A stretch of 64,000 nucleotides of DNA from Streptomyces sp. XD-27 (GTDB taxonomy: Bacteria > Actinomycetota > Actinomycetes > Streptomycetales > Streptomycetaceae), in contig NZ_CP130713.1 in the NCBI RefSeq assembly GCF_030553055.1, positions 6,014,001-6,078,000 of the forward strand, given 5' to 3'. Position numbers and translations under genes: made by a program. This document shows, one piece after another, positions 15,063 to 25,235 of this stretch (position 1 is its first letter; each line of letters opens with the position of its first letter). The notes under the pieces were generated by a model. That model made no database searches, was not told where the DNA came from, and saw only the letters and a list, made by a program, of their open reading frames with translations.

Positions 15063-16559
15063 ATGCCCGAACGCCGTACCGTCGCCCTTGTCACGCTTGG
15101 CTGCGCCCGTAATGAGGTGGACTCGGAGGAGCTGGCAGGCCGCTTGGCAGCGGACGGCTGGGAGCTCGTCGAGGAAGCCGCCGACGCGGATGTCGCCGTC
15201 GTCAACACCTGCGGCTTCGTCGAAGCCGCCAAGAAGGACTCGGTCGATGCCCTGCTGGAGGCCAACGACCTCAAGGACCATGGCAGGACCCAGGCCGTCG
15301 TAGCGGTCGGCTGCATGGCCGAGCGGTACGGCAAGGAGCTGGCCGAAGCGCTGCCCGAGGCCGACGGCGTGCTCGGGTTCGACGACTACGCCGACATCTC
15401 CGACCGGCTGCAGACCATCCTCTCGGGCGGCATCCACGCCGCCCACACCCCGCGCGACCGGCGCAAGCTGCTGCCGATCAGCCCGGCGGAGCGGCAAGGC
15501 GCCTCCGGCGTGGCGCTGCCGGGCCACGGTGACGCCGACGCGCTGGCCTCAGCCCCCGAAGACCTGCCCGAGGGCCTGGCCCCGGCGTCCGGCCCGCGAG
15601 CCCCGCTGCGCCGCCGGCTGGACGCCGGCCCGGTCGCCTCGGTCAAGCTGGCCTCCGGCTGCGACCGGCGGTGCTCCTTCTGCGCCATCCCGTCCTTCCG
15701 CGGCTCCTTCATCTCGCGCCGTCCCTCCGACGTACTCGGCGAGACGCGCTGGCTCGCCGAGGAGGGCGTGAAGGAGATCATGCTGGTCTCCGAGAACAAC
15801 ACCTCCTACGGCAAGGACCTGGGCGACATCCGCCTGCTGGAGACGCTGCTGCCGGAGCTGGCGGCCGTGGACGGCATCGAGCGCATCCGGGTCAGCTACC
15901 TCCAGCCCGCCGAGATGCGCCCCGGCCTCATCGACGTGCTCACCTCCACCGAGAAGGTCGCGCCGTACTTCGACCTGTCCTTCCAGCACTCGGCGCCCGC
16001 GGTGCTGCGCGCCATGCGCCGCTTCGGCGACACCGACCGCTTCCTGGAACTGCTCGACACGATCAGGGCCAAGGCCCCGCAGGCGGGCGCCCGCTCCAAC
16101 TTCATCGTCGGCTTCCCCGGGGAGACCGAGGCGGACCTGGCCGAGCTGGAGCGCTTCATCAGCAACGCCAGACTCGACGCCATCGGCGTCTTCGGCTACT
16201 CCGACGAGGACGGCACCGAGGCCGCAGGCTACGACGGCAAGCTGGACCCCGACGTGGTCGCGGAGCGGCTGGCCCACATCTCCCGGCTCGCCGAGGAGCT
16301 GACCGCGCAGCGCGCCGAGGAGCGCCTCGGGGAGACCGTCGAGGTGCTCGTCGACCGGATCGACGAGGAGGACGGGCCGGTCGGCCGGGGCGCCCACCAG
16401 GCGCCCGAGACCGACGGCCAGACCGTGCTGACCGGCGGCGCGGGCCTGGAGTCCGGACGTATGGTCGTGGCGAAGGTGGTCGCGACCGAGGGCGTGGACC
16501 TCATCGCCGAGCCGCTGCCGCTCGATGGCAGCACATGTACCGAGGAGGCGGGGAGATGA
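15063..16559 (+). CDS. rimO: Ribosomal protein S12 methylthiotransferase RimO
   Basis: A 498-residue radical-SAM enzyme that adds a methylthio group to an Asp of ribosomal protein S12. The N-terminal UPF0004 domain carries Cys in [10 protein letters not shown] and NTCGF. The SAM cluster motif is Cys200-x3-Cys204-x2-Cys207 (CDRRCSFC), followed by the IPSFRG signature typical of RimO rather than MiaB. A TRAM domain ends the protein. A Pro/Ala-rich insertion of about 45 residues lies just before the SAM motif. ATG at 15063 starts directly at the conserved [14 protein letters not shown]. The stop overlaps the pgsA start (ATGA). Confidence 0.95.
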   Translation: MPERRTVALVTLGCARNEVDSEELAGRLAADGWELVEEAADADVAVVNTCGFVEAAKKDSVDALLEANDLKDHGRTQAVVAVGCMAERYGKELAEALPEADGVLGFDDYADISDRLQTILSGGIHAAHTPRDRRKLLPISPAERQGASGVALPGHGDADALASAPEDLPEGLAPASGPRAPLRRRLDAGPVASVKLASGCDRRCSFCAIPSFRGSFISRRPSDVLGETRWLAEEGVKEIMLVSENNTSYGKDLGDIRLLETLLPELAAVDGIERIRVSYLQPAEMRPGLIDVLTSTEKVAPYFDLSFQHSAPAVLRAMRRFGDTDRFLELLDTIRAKAPQAGARSNFIVGFPGETEADLAELERFISNARLDAIGVFGYSDEDGTEAAGYDGKLDPDVVAERLAHISRLAEELTAQRAEERLGETVEVLVDRIDEEDGPVGRGAHQAPETDGQTVLTGGAGLESGRMVVAKVVATEGVDLIAEPLPLDGSTCTEEAGR

Positions 16560-17206
16560 CCCAGGTGCCGGCCTCCGCCGCGGGAGGCGCCCGCCCGGCG
16601 GCCGTGTCCGTGCGCGCGGTGCGGTTGTGGAACATCGCCAACATCCTCACCATGGTGCGGCTGCTCCTGGTGCCCGGATTCGTGTTGTTGATGTTGGCGG
16701 ACGGCGGCTACAACCCGGCCTGGCGTGCCCTGGCCTGGGCGGCCTTCGCCGTCGCCATGATCACCGACCTCTTCGACGGGCATCTGGCGCGCCGGTACAA
16801 CCTGGTCACCGACTTCGGCAAGATCGCCGACCCGATCGCGGACAAGGCGATCATGGGCGCCGCGCTGGTCTGCCTCTCCGCCCTCGGCGACCTGCCCTGG
16901 TGGGTGACGGGCGTGATCCTCTTCCGGGAGATCGGCATCACGCTGATGCGCTTCTGGGTGATCAAACACGGGGTCATCCCCGCCAGCCGGGGCGGGAAGA
17001 TGAAGACGCTGGCCCAGGGCACGGCCGTCGGGATGTACATCCTGGCGCTCACGGGGCCGCTCGCCACCCTGCGCTTCTGGGTGATGGCGGTCGCCGTGGC
17101 GTTGACGGTCGCCACCGGGCTGGACTACGTACGCCAGGCCGTCACGCTGCGGCGTGCCGGGCTCGCCGCGGAGCGCGAGCGCGCGGGCCGGGAAGCGGTG
17201 CGGTGA
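16556..17206 (+). CDS. pgsA: CDP-diacylglycerol-glycerol-3-phosphate 3-phosphatidyltransferase
   Basis: A 216-residue integral membrane enzyme of the CDP-alcohol phosphatidyltransferase family, which makes phosphatidylglycerolphosphate for anionic lipids and cardiolipin. The diagnostic motif D-x2-DG-x2-AR-x8-G-x3-D-x3-D is complete, running from DLFDGHLAR to [10 protein letters not shown]. Several hydrophobic helices are visible. The start ATG overlaps the rimO stop (ATGA) behind GGGGAG, and the stop overlaps the cinA start (GTGA). The three genes are thus probably translationally coupled. Substrate choice within the family (glycerol-3-phosphate) is inferred from synteny. Confidence 0.92.
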   Translation: MTQVPASAAGGARPAAVSVRAVRLWNIANILTMVRLLLVPGFVLLMLADGGYNPAWRALAWAAFAVAMITDLFDGHLARRYNLVTDFGKIADPIADKAIMGAALVCLSALGDLPWWVTGVILFREIGITLMRFWVIKHGVIPASRGGKMKTLAQGTAVGMYILALTGPLATLRFWVMAVAVALTVATGLDYVRQAVTLRRAGLAAERERAGREAVR

Positions 17207-17751
17207 CCGCGGCTCCGTCACCCGGCGACCCCGGCGCGGCCCCTGGCCCGGCCGCCCGGGCCCTGGCGCTGCTGGACCGGCGCGGAGAGACCGTGGCGGT
17301 CGCGGAATCGCTCACCGGCGGCCTGGTGGCCGCCGAGCTGACCGCGGTCCCCGGCGCCTCCCGGTCCTTCCGCGGCTCGGTGACGGCGTACGCGACCGAG
17401 CTCAAGCGCGCCGTGCTGGGCGTGGACGGGGCCCTGCTGGACGCGCGGGGCGCGGTCGACGGCGAGGTCGCCCGGCAGATGGCGCAGGGAGTGCGGCGGG
17501 TGCTGGGCGCGGACTGGGGCGTCGCCACGACCGGCGTCGCCGGGCCCACGCCGCAGGACGGCCGGCCCGTCGGCACGGTCTACGCGGCGGTCGAGGGGCC
17601 GGACGGCGCGGGCTCGGTGGCCGCGCTGCGGCTGGACGGGGACCGCGCGGCCATCCGCGCACAGACCGTCCAGGCGGCCCTGGAACTCCTGTTCGGCGAA
17701 CTGATCGAAAATGCAAGGGCACAGGATACGGAACAACACGGGGGGATTTGA
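17203..17751 (+). CDS. cinA: CinA-family nicotinamide mononucleotide deamidase (PncC domain)
   Basis: A 182-residue protein containing only the C-terminal CinA/PncC domain, which hydrolyses nicotinamide mononucleotide to the nicotinate form. Conserved blocks are VAESLTGGLVAAELT, FRGSVTAYATELKRAVLGV and ATTGVAGPTPQDGRPVGTVY. The N-terminal molybdopterin-like COG1058 half of full-length CinA is absent, as is usual in actinobacteria. GTG at 17203 overlaps the pgsA stop. clgR follows after a 109-bp gap. Confidence 0.9.
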   Translation: MTAAPSPGDPGAAPGPAARALALLDRRGETVAVAESLTGGLVAAELTAVPGASRSFRGSVTAYATELKRAVLGVDGALLDARGAVDGEVARQMAQGVRRVLGADWGVATTGVAGPTPQDGRPVGTVYAAVEGPDGAGSVAALRLDGDRAAIRAQTVQAALELLFGELIENARAQDTEQHGGI

Positions 17752-17860
17752 TGTTTGCAGCCCTGAGTGAACACGTCATCGCTCCCCGCACGGGCGGAGC
17801 CGAAGGCGGTACGGTGGGGCATGAAGGATCCGGATCCGAGGTCCGAGGAGGGAGCCAGCG

Positions 17861-18244
17861 ATGATTCTGCTCCGTCGCCTGCTGGGTGACGTGCTGCGCC
17901 GGCAGCGCCAGCGCCAGGGCCGTACTCTGCGCGAGGTCTCCTCCTCCGCCCGGGTGTCCCTCGGCTATCTGTCCGAGGTCGAACGGGGCCAGAAGGAGGC
18001 CTCGTCCGAGCTGCTCGCCGCGATCTGCGACGCCCTGGATGTACGGATGTCCCAGGTCATGCGGGAAGTGAGCGACGAACTGTCGCTCGCCGAGCTGGCG
18101 GAGTCGGCCGCGGCCAGCGAGTCGGTACCGGCGCCCATGCGACCCATGCTCAATTCGGTGACCGTGACGTCCGTGACGGGCGTTCCGGAAGAGCGGGTGA
18201 CCATCAAGGCGCCCGCGGAGGCCGTGGACGTCGTCGCGGCCTGA
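17861..18244 (+). CDS. clgR: Clp-gene regulator ClgR (XRE family)
   Basis: A 127-residue activator. A helix-turn-helix of the Cro/C1 type occupies about 8-65 ([21 protein letters not shown]). In Streptomyces and corynebacteria ClgR switches on clp protease and lon genes and is itself degraded by ClpP. The C-terminus here ends VVAA, a nonpolar AA tail of the kind recognised for such turnover. ATG at 17861 follows GAGGAGGG. The cinA-clgR order is conserved in actinobacteria. A strong terminator follows at 18274. Confidence 0.92.
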   Translation: MILLRRLLGDVLRRQRQRQGRTLREVSSSARVSLGYLSEVERGQKEASSELLAAICDALDVRMSQVMREVSDELSLAELAESAAASESVPAPMRPMLNSVTVTSVTGVPEERVTIKAPAEAVDVVAA

Positions 18245-18273
18245 CCTTCCGCCGAAACCTCACAAGCTTCTCC

Positions 18274-18311
18274 GAGCCCCGGCCGGTGCCCTGACGCACC
18301 GGCCGGGGCTC
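18274..18311 (+). terminator. Terminator after clgR
   Basis: A perfect 16-bp inverted repeat, GAGCCCCGGCCGGTGC at 18274-18289 and its complement at 18296-18311, with a 6-nt loop. There is no T-run, as is common in Streptomyces. It separates clgR from dpsB. Confidence 0.88.
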
Positions 18312-18406
18312 GATCCGTACGTAGGCCGGTTCAGCGGGTCTGTGCCATGGTGGATGAAGGACGAAAGTGAAAAAAGAGGTCTATCTGGTCGAACAGGAGG
18401 ATGTTG

Positions 18407-18892
18407 ATGTCCACCCTGAAGAGCCCTCTGTCGGATGAGAACCGCAGGACCGTGGGCGAAGCGTTGCAGGGCGCACTCGTCGATCTGGTGGACCTCTCGC
18501 TTGTGGCCAAGCAGGTGCACTGGACGGTGGTCGGCCCGCGCTTCCGCTCCGTGCACCTCCAGCTCGACGAGGTGGTGGGCACCGCCCGGCAGCACATGGA
18601 CATCGTGGCGGAGCGCGCCTCGGCGATCGGCGTCGCCCCCGACGGGCGTGCCGGAACCGTCTCCAAGACCAGCGGCATCGACTCCGTCAGGGAGGGCTGG
18701 TGCGACGACACCGAGGCGGTACGGACGCTGATCGCCGCCTTGCAGGCCATCATCCGGCGCATGCGTGAGCGCATCGACGTGACCGCCGAACCCGACCCGG
18801 TCACCCAGGACATCATCATCGGCCTCACTCGCGACCTGGAGAAGCATCACTGGATGTTCCAGGCGGAGAATGTGAGTGGCCCTCAGGGCTAG
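18407..18892 (+). CDS. dpsB: Dps-family ferritin-like DNA-protection protein
   Basis: A 161-residue mini-ferritin. The Dps ferroxidase pattern is visible across QVHWTVVGPRF...HLQLDEVV...HMDIVAERAS, providing the His, Asp and Glu ligands shared between subunits. Such proteins store iron as oxidised mineral and compact DNA in stress or spores. ATG at 18407 is chosen because GGAGG lies six bases upstream; ATG at 18401 abuts the ribosome site. The position corresponds to dpsB of S. coelicolor. Confidence 0.88.
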   Translation: MSTLKSPLSDENRRTVGEALQGALVDLVDLSLVAKQVHWTVVGPRFRSVHLQLDEVVGTARQHMDIVAERASAIGVAPDGRAGTVSKTSGIDSVREGWCDDTEAVRTLIAALQAIIRRMRERIDVTAEPDPVTQDIIIGLTRDLEKHHWMFQAENVSGPQG

Positions 18893-18902
18893 GGCCTGTC
18901 AG

Positions 18903-19142
18903 ATGACCGAGACCGAGAGTCCACGGAGCACGCCACCGGCGATCGTCGTGCTGGGGGTCCAGCGCGGCGACCCGCCGTACCGCCTGGTGGAGGCCGCGGG
19001 CGAGTTCGTCGGCAGGGCGCATTCCGTGGTGGACGTCATCGAGATCGCCCACCGGCTGGGTCTGAAGCACGTGGACCTCGACGACCCGGACACCGTCCGA
19101 TGGGTGGGCGGCGACAAGTACACCTGGGTGCCGTGGCGCTGA
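18903..19142 (+). CDS. Small conserved hypothetical protein
   Basis: A 79-residue soluble acidic protein without a recognised domain. It has a compact pattern, VVLGVQRGDPPYRLVEAAGEF, then AHRLGLKHVDLDDPDTVRWVGGDKYTW, that looks like a small alpha/beta fold and ends in WVPWR. It begins 10 bp after dpsB on the same strand, so it is probably co-transcribed with it. No good ribosome site is visible at ATG 18903. Function is unknown. Confidence 0.65.
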   Translation: MTETESPRSTPPAIVVLGVQRGDPPYRLVEAAGEFVGRAHSVVDVIEIAHRLGLKHVDLDDPDTVRWVGGDKYTWVPWR

Positions 19143-19279
19143 TGGCCGGTCGGCCGGTTCCGGGCGATGCGCTCTGCGTCCGCACCGAACGGTGAATGCG
19201 GCGTACGCCGGGGTGGGCAGACTCTGGGAAGCACCAGGGCCGCGACCGTCCGGCGCGCCCTCGGCCGGAGGAGGGAGCC

Positions 19280-19528
19280 ATGGCAGCCGTCGGAGGGGGT
19301 GGCGCCCGGCGCGGCCGGGCGGCCCGGTGGATATGCGCGCTCGCGGCCGGTGCCGTCTGGTGGTGGGCGGCGGTGCGACTGGCCGTCCAGCCGGGGCGTA
19401 CCGGACCGGTCGAAGGGCTGATCGCCGCCGGCGGATGGGGCCTGAGCCTGCTGCCGGTGCACTGCGTCCCCAGGTCAGGGTCCGGTTCCAGGCGTGGGCC
19501 CTCAGGGGGCGGTACGGGCCGGGGCTGA
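19280..19528 (+). CDS. Small membrane protein, unknown
   Basis: An 82-residue product with an Arg-rich N-terminus followed by a hydrophobic helix, WICALAAGAVWWWAAVRLAV, and a second weaker hydrophobic segment, GLIAAGGWGLSLLPVHC. The C-terminus is Gly/Ser-rich. GGAGGAGGGAG immediately precedes ATG at 19280, which supports translation. The last 27 bp overlap the convergent end of nei. No function is recognised. Confidence 0.5.
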   Translation: MAAVGGGGARRGRAARWICALAAGAVWWWAAVRLAVQPGRTGPVEGLIAAGGWGLSLLPVHCVPRSGSGSRRGPSGGGTGRG

Positions 19529-20347
19529 CGGGGCGTCGAGCGGTCGTGGGCCGGGCTGGCAGCCGGGGCACCAGAAGGTCACGCGTTCCCCGCCCGCGGC
19601 GGTGCCGCCCCCGGGGCTCTCCTCCGTGGCCCGGATCGGGGTGCCGCAGCGCCGGCAGGGACGGCCCGCGCGCCCGTACACCCACAACCTGCGGTCCGCT
19701 CGGGAGTCGCCGGTGGTGACGCGGGCGGCGCGGTCCTTGTTGGCCTCCAGCAGCTTCCTGGCCCAGGCAGCCGCCCGCTCGGGCCGCGGCAGCTCGCCCA
19801 CCGGCAGCCAGGGCGGGACCCGCAGCAGGAAGCACAGCTCGCACTTGTACACGTTGCCGATCCCGGCCAGATTGCGCTGGTCCAGCAGGGCCTCGCCGAG
19901 CGGACGGGAGGGGTCGGCCAGCAGCCGGCGCACGGCCTCGTCCGGGTCCCAGTCGGGGCCGAGGAGATCGGGGCCGAGATGCCCCACCACACGGTCCTCG
20001 TCCGCGGTGCGCAGGAGGTCCAGCACCGGCAGCCGGTAGCCGACGGCGGTGCGCTCGGCGGTGCCCAGGATGGCGCGGATCTGATGCCCCGGCCCGCCGC
20101 GCCATCGCTCACCGGCGCCGTAGACGTGCCACGCGCCGTCCATCCGCAGGTGGGAGTGGAGGGTGAGCCCGCCCTCGACACGCGTCAGGAGATGCTTGCC
20201 GCGCGAGGCGACCTCGGTGACCAGCCGACCGGTGAGGTCGGCGGTCGCCAGGCGGGGGACGCGCAGGTCGCAGCGGACGAGGCGGTCGCCCGCGAGCGCC
20301 TGGTGGAGGCGGCGCGCCGTCTGCCACACGGTGTCTCCTTCGGGCAT
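19502..20347 (-). CDS. nei: Endonuclease VIII-like DNA glycosylase/AP lyase (Fpg/Nei family)
   Basis: A 281-residue base-excision repair enzyme for oxidised bases. The mature protein must start at Pro2-Glu3 (MPEGDTVWQ), the catalytic nucleophile and acid, which fixes the start at 20347 even though an upstream ATG exists. The conserved Lys is in SRGKHLLT. The helix-two-turn-helix has LLDQRNLAGIGNVYKCE, with the DNA-binding Asn. A C-terminal zinc finger is CRRC...CPGC. It lies 40 bp downstream of lhr on the same strand, an lhr-nei pairing also seen in mycobacteria. As sequenced, the lhr frame reads into this gene. Confidence 0.93.
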   Translation of the reverse strand: MPEGDTVWQTARRLHQALAGDRLVRCDLRVPRLATADLTGRLVTEVASRGKHLLTRVEGGLTLHSHLRMDGAWHVYGAGERWRGGPGHQIRAILGTAERTAVGYRLPVLDLLRTADEDRVVGHLGPDLLGPDWDPDEAVRRLLADPSRPLGEALLDQRNLAGIGNVYKCELCFLLRVPPWLPVGELPRPERAAAWARKLLEANKDRAARVTTGDSRADRRLWVYGRAGRPCRRCGTPIRATEESPGGGTAAGGERVTFWCPGCQPGPRPLDAPSAPARTAP

Positions 20348-20387
20348 GGACACCATGATGCCGCCAGGGGACGCGGGACGGGACGGC

Positions 20388-23300
20388 TCATGTGCCGCGC
20401 AGCCGCAGCCCGCGCGGCGTCGCGTGGAAGCCCGCCTCCTCCAGCACCCGGCCCACGGGGGAGGACAGGGCCGGAGAGCCGTTGATCCGCTCCACGGTGA
20501 CCGTGCCGAGGGTGCCCGCGCGGGCGGCAGCGGCCAGTACCTCCACCGCCGTACGCAGGCGTATGTCGTCGGATGGGGACTCCTCCTCGGCCGGGCCCGC
20601 GGGCCAGGCCAGCAGGGTCTTGCCGCCGCGCTCCATGTACAGCGTGAGGTCGCCGTCGACCAGGGCGACCAGCGAGCCCGCCTTCCGGCCCGGCTTGTGC
20701 CCGGCTCCGGCGGGGGCTCCGGCCAGGGCAGCGCGGCTCCGTAGGCGTTGGCCGGGTCGGCGGCGGCCAGGAGCACGGCCCGCTCGGGGCCCCGCGGCAC
20801 CGGGGCCGCCCCGAACGGGGACCCTCCCCTGGGGGCACCCCCAGCGTTGGCTGGGGGAGGTAGCTGGGGGGCTTCGGCATGGGAGGTGCCCCCAGCCGCC
20901 GCCAGGCCCGCGGTCCGCTCGCGGGCGGCGCTGACCGCGCGCAACCGGTCCACCGCGCCGTCCATGGCGAACTGGGCCGCGCCCAGCCCCTCGACCACGT
21001 AGCCCCGGCGGGCCTGGCCGGTCTCCTCGAACGCCGACAGCACCCGGTACGCGGCGGAGAAGCCGCCCTCGACGCCTTCGGCCGCCACGGCACCGCGGGT
21101 GACGACGCCATGGCGGTCCAGCAGCGTACGGGCCAGGGCGTGGGCGCGGTGCGTGGCGTCCGGCTCCCGCTCCGGCAGCAGGGACCAGCGCCCGGCGACC
21201 GTCGGCGGTCCGCCGCGGGAGGCGGGGGGCCGGCCGGGGACCGCGGCGCGGCCGGTGAACGTGCCGTACCGGCCGCGCGGGACGGTGCGCCGGGCGCGGT
21301 GGGCGGTGGCTCCCGCCGTACGGCCCGAGCCGAGGAGCGCGCGCAGTGGCGCCAGGGTGTCGTTGGTCAGCCGTCCGGACCAGGCCAGGTCCCACACGGC
21401 GTCGGCCAGCTGGGGATCGGTGCAGTCCGGGAGCGCGGCGCGGACCTGGTCGGCGATCTGGCGGAAGAACAGTCCGTACCCCCCGGAGAGGGCGTCCAGC
21501 ACGGCCTGGTGCAGCGGGCTCGCCTCCAGCGCGTGCGGGGGGTGCAGCAGCAGGGGGGCGGCCTCGGCCAGGTGGAGGGAGACCCAGCCGTCCTTGCCGG
21601 GCAGCGCCCCGGCCCCGGCCCAGACCACCTCGCCCGCGGCGGTGAGCTCGTCCAGCATCGTCGGGCTGTAGTCGACGACGCGGGACGGCAGGACCAGCTT
21701 CTCCAGGGCCGAGGCGGGGACCGGGGCGCCCTGGAGCTGCTCGATGGCGCGCACCAAGCCGTCGATGCCGCGCAGACTGCTCGTGCCCAGGTGCTGCCAC
21801 TGCGGGAGGAAGGCGGCGAGCGCGGCGGGCGGCACCGGCTCCAGCTCCTGGCGCAGCGCGGCCAGCGAGCGGCGGCGCAGTCGGCGCAGCACCGCCGCGT
21901 CGCACCACTCCTGCCCGATGCCCGCCGGATGGAACTCGCCCAGGAGCACCCTGCCGTCGGCGGCGAGGCGGTGCAGCACGCCGTCGGCGACGGCCTCGCC
22001 GAGACCGAACCGGGCGGCCGCCCGGGCGGAGGTGAAGGGGCCGTGCGTCCGCGCGAACCGGGCGAGCAGGTCGCCGAGGGGGTCCTTGACGGGTTCGGTG
22101 AACGCCTCCGGAACTCCCACGGGCAGCGCGGTGCCCAGCGCGTCCCGGAGGCGGCCCGCGTCCTCGACAGCGGCCCAGTGGTCCCGGCCGGCGATCCGGA
22201 CCCGGATCGCCCGGCGGGCGGCCGCCAGGTCCTCGACCCACGACGGGTCGGCGCCGCGCTCGGCCAGCTCGTCGGCGGTGAGCGGGCCGAGCAGCCGCAG
22301 CAGGTCGGCGACGCTCTCGCGGTCCTTGGCCCGCCGGTCCTCGGTGAGCCACTGCAGCTCCCGCTCCAGCTCGGCCAGCACGTCGGCGTCGAGCAGCTCG
22401 CGCAGCTCCGCCTGGCCCAGCAGCTCGGCCAGCAGCCGCGAGTCCAGGGAGAGCGCCGCGGCGCGCCGCTCGGCCAGCGGCGAGTCGCCTTCGTACAGGA
22501 ACTGCGCCACATAGCCGAAGAGCAGCGAGCGGGCGAACGGCGACGGCTCGGGGGTCGTCACCTCGACCAGCCGCACCCGGCGGGCCTCGATGTCCCCCAT
22601 CAGCTCGACGAGGCCCGGCACGTCGAACACGTCCTGGAGGCATTCCCGGACGGCTTCGAGCACGATCGGGAACGACCCGAACTCGCTCGCCACCTGCAGC
22701 AGCTGCGCCGCGCGCTGGCGCTGCTGCCACAGCGGGGTGCGCTTGCCGGGATCGCGCCGGGGGAGCAGCAGGGCGCGGGCGGCGCACTCCCGGAACCGGG
22801 CGGCGAACAGCGCCGAGCCGCCCACCTGGTCGGTGACGATCTGGTCGACCTCGCCTTTGTCGAACGCGACGTCGGCCGCCCCGACGGGGGACTGTTCGGT
22901 GTCGTACTCCCGGCCGCGGGCGGCGGGATCGTCGTCCAGGAAGTCCAGTCCCATCACGTCTGCGTCCGGCAGCCGCAGCACGATGCCGTCGTCCGCGTGC
23001 ATCACCTGGGCGTCCATGCCGTACCGCTCGGTGAGGCGGGCGCCGAGGGCCAGCGCCCACGGCGCGTGCACCTGGGCGCCGAACGGCGAGTGGACGACCA
23101 CGCGCCAGTCGCCCAGCTCGTCCCGGAACCGCTCGACCACGATCGTCCGGTCGTCCGGGACATGACCGCACGCCTGCTTCTGCTCCGCGAGGTACCCGAG
23201 CACATTGTCGGCCGCCCAGGCGTCCAGGCCGGCCGAGGCCAGCCGCTCCCGGGCGGCCTCCGGGGCCATCCCGCCGATCTCGCGGAGGAACGCGCCCAGC

Positions 23301-25153
23301 GCACGGCCCAGTTCGAGCGGGCGGCCGAGCTGGTCGCCCTTCCAGAACGGCAGTCGCCCGGGAACCCCGGGCGCGGGGGTGACCAGCACCCGGTCGCGCG
23401 TGATGTTCTCGATGCGCCAGGAGGTCGTGCCGAGGGTGAAGACGTCCCCGACACGCGACTCGTAGACCATCTCCTCGTCCAGCTCACCGACCCTCCCGCC
23501 GCCCCGCTTGGGGTCGGCACCGGCGAGGAAGACGCCGAACAGGCCGCGGTCGGGGATGGTGCCGCCGGAGGTGACGGCGAGCCGCTGCGCGCCCGGCCGC
23601 CCGGTGACCGTCCCCGCGACCCGGTCCCACACCAGGCGCGGCCGCAGCTCCGCGAACGCGTCCGACGGATAGCGGCCCGCGAGCATGTCGAGCACCGCGG
23701 TGAAGGCCGATTCGGGAAGGGCGGCGAAGGGCGCCGCGCGCCGCACCAGGGCCAGCAGCTCGTCCACGTCCCAGGTGTCCATCGCCGTCATGGCGACCAG
23801 CTGCTGGGCGAGCACGTCCAGCGGGTTCGCGGGGACCCGCAGCGACTCGATGGCGCCGGCGCGCATCCGCTCGGTGACCACCGCGGACTGCACCAGGTCG
23901 CCGCGGTACTTGGGGAAGACGACCCCGGTGGACACCGCGCCCACCTGGTGCCCGGCGCGGCCCACCCGCTGGAGGCCGGAGGCCACCGACGGCGGCGACT
24001 CGACCTGGACGACGAGGTCGACCGCCCCCATGTCGATGCCCAGCTCCAGGCTGGAGGTGGCGACGACCGCCGGCAGCCGGCCCGCCTTGAGGTCCTCCTC
24101 GACCTGCGCCCGCTGCTCCTTGGAGACCGACCCGTGGTGGGCGCGGGCGAGCAGCGCCGGGGCGCCCCTGGCGGCTCCCGACTCGGCCATCAGCTCGGCG
24201 GGGGAGTGGTCCTCCGGCAGGGGTTCGCCGGTGGTGCGCTCGTACGCGATCTCGTTGAGCCGGTTGCACAGCCGCTCCGCCAGGCGGCGCGAGTTGGCGA
24301 AGACGATGGTGGAGCGGTGCGCCTGCACCAGGTCCGCGATGCGCTCCTCCACATGCGGCCAGATCGACGGCTTCTCGCCCGTGTCGCCGTCCTGGACGGG
24401 GGACCCGCCCAACTCGCCGAGGTCCTCCACCGGCACGACCACGGAGAGGTCGAACTCCTTGCCGGACGGCGGCTGGACGATCTCCACCTTGCGGCGCGGC
24501 GACAGGAAGCGCGCCACCTCGTCCACCGGCCGCACGGTCGCCGACAGGCCGATCCGCCGGGCCGGGGCCGCCAGCATCTCGTCCAGCCGCTCCAGGGTCA
24601 GCGCGAGATGCGCGCCGCGCTTGGTCCCGGCGACGGCGTGCACCTCGTCGAGGATCACCGTCTCCACCCCGCTGAGCGCCTCCCGCGCCGCGGAGGTGAG
24701 CATCAGGAACAGCGACTCGGGCGTGGTGATCAGGATGTCCGGCGGGCGCGTGGCGATGGCACGCCGCTCGGCCGCCGGGGTGTCGCCCGAGCGGATGGCG
24801 ACCCTGACCTCCGGCTCGGGCAGGCCGAGCCGCACCGCTTCGTGCCGGATGCCGGTGAGCGGGCTGCGCAGATTGCGCTCCACGTCCACCGCCAGGGCCT
24901 TGAGCGGAGACACGTACAGCACACGGCACCGCTTGCGGGCCTCGGCGGGCGGCGGAGCGCTCGCCAGCCGGTCCAGGGCCGCCAGGAACGCGGCCAGGGT
25001 CTTGCCCGAGCCGGTCGGCGCCACCACCAGCACGTCCGAGCCCTGGCCGATCGCCCGCCACGCCCCTTCCTGCGCGGCCGTGGGCGCACGGAAGGCTCCG
25101 GTGAACCACCCGCGGGTGGCGGGGGAGAAGTCGCTGAGCGCCGACGTGACCAT
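20388..25153 (-). pseudogene. lhr: Lhr-type superfamily 2 DNA helicase, frameshifted near its 3' end
   Basis: A long Lhr ATP-dependent 3'-5' helicase for DNA repair. Motifs are intact: APTGSGKT (Walker A), ILDEVHAV (DEAH-like box), SATVRPVDEVA, LELGIDMG and GRAGHQVG, then the Lhr core and a large C-terminal region. Reading is continuous from 25153 to about 20716. There the frame shifts; the correct C-terminus (AGSLVALVDGDLTLY to RGLRLRGT, stop at 20388) lies in the -1 frame. One extra C (coding strand) in the run at 20712-20716 would restore 1588 residues. As written the frame runs through nei to 19502, making an 1883-residue Lhr-Nei fusion. A homopolymer miscall is the likeliest cause. The product may also carry a repeat-derived insert at 20822-20897. 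Confidence 0.88.
20822..20897. repeat. Palindromic repeat inserted within lhr coding sequence
   Basis: About 76 bp of alternating C- and G-runs with several hairpins (for example CCCCCAGCGTTGGCTGGGGG at 20838-20857, and GGGAGGTGCCCCC near 20881). It resembles the GC-rich palindromic elements scattered in Streptomyces genomes. It is read in frame as about 25 Pro/Gly/Ala-rich residues, in a linker between conserved Lhr segments. Confidence 0.65.
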
Positions 25154-25235
25154 GCCCCCAATCGTGCACCGCACCACTGACAACCGCCCCCACCCGCAGG
25201 TCAGCGCCGTGCGGACGGGGCGCAGAATGGGGGTC

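Noticed and set aside
19502..25153. A genuine natural Lhr-Nei fusion enzyme
   Set aside because: The conserved Lhr C-terminus is present in the other frame with its own stop, and Nei needs its own N-terminal Pro. A one-base error or mutation explains the open frame better.
20879..25180. Long plus-strand open frame opposite lhr
   Set aside because: It is antisense to conserved helicase motifs, shows no domain of its own and is Gly/Arg/Gln-rich, as expected for a GC shadow.
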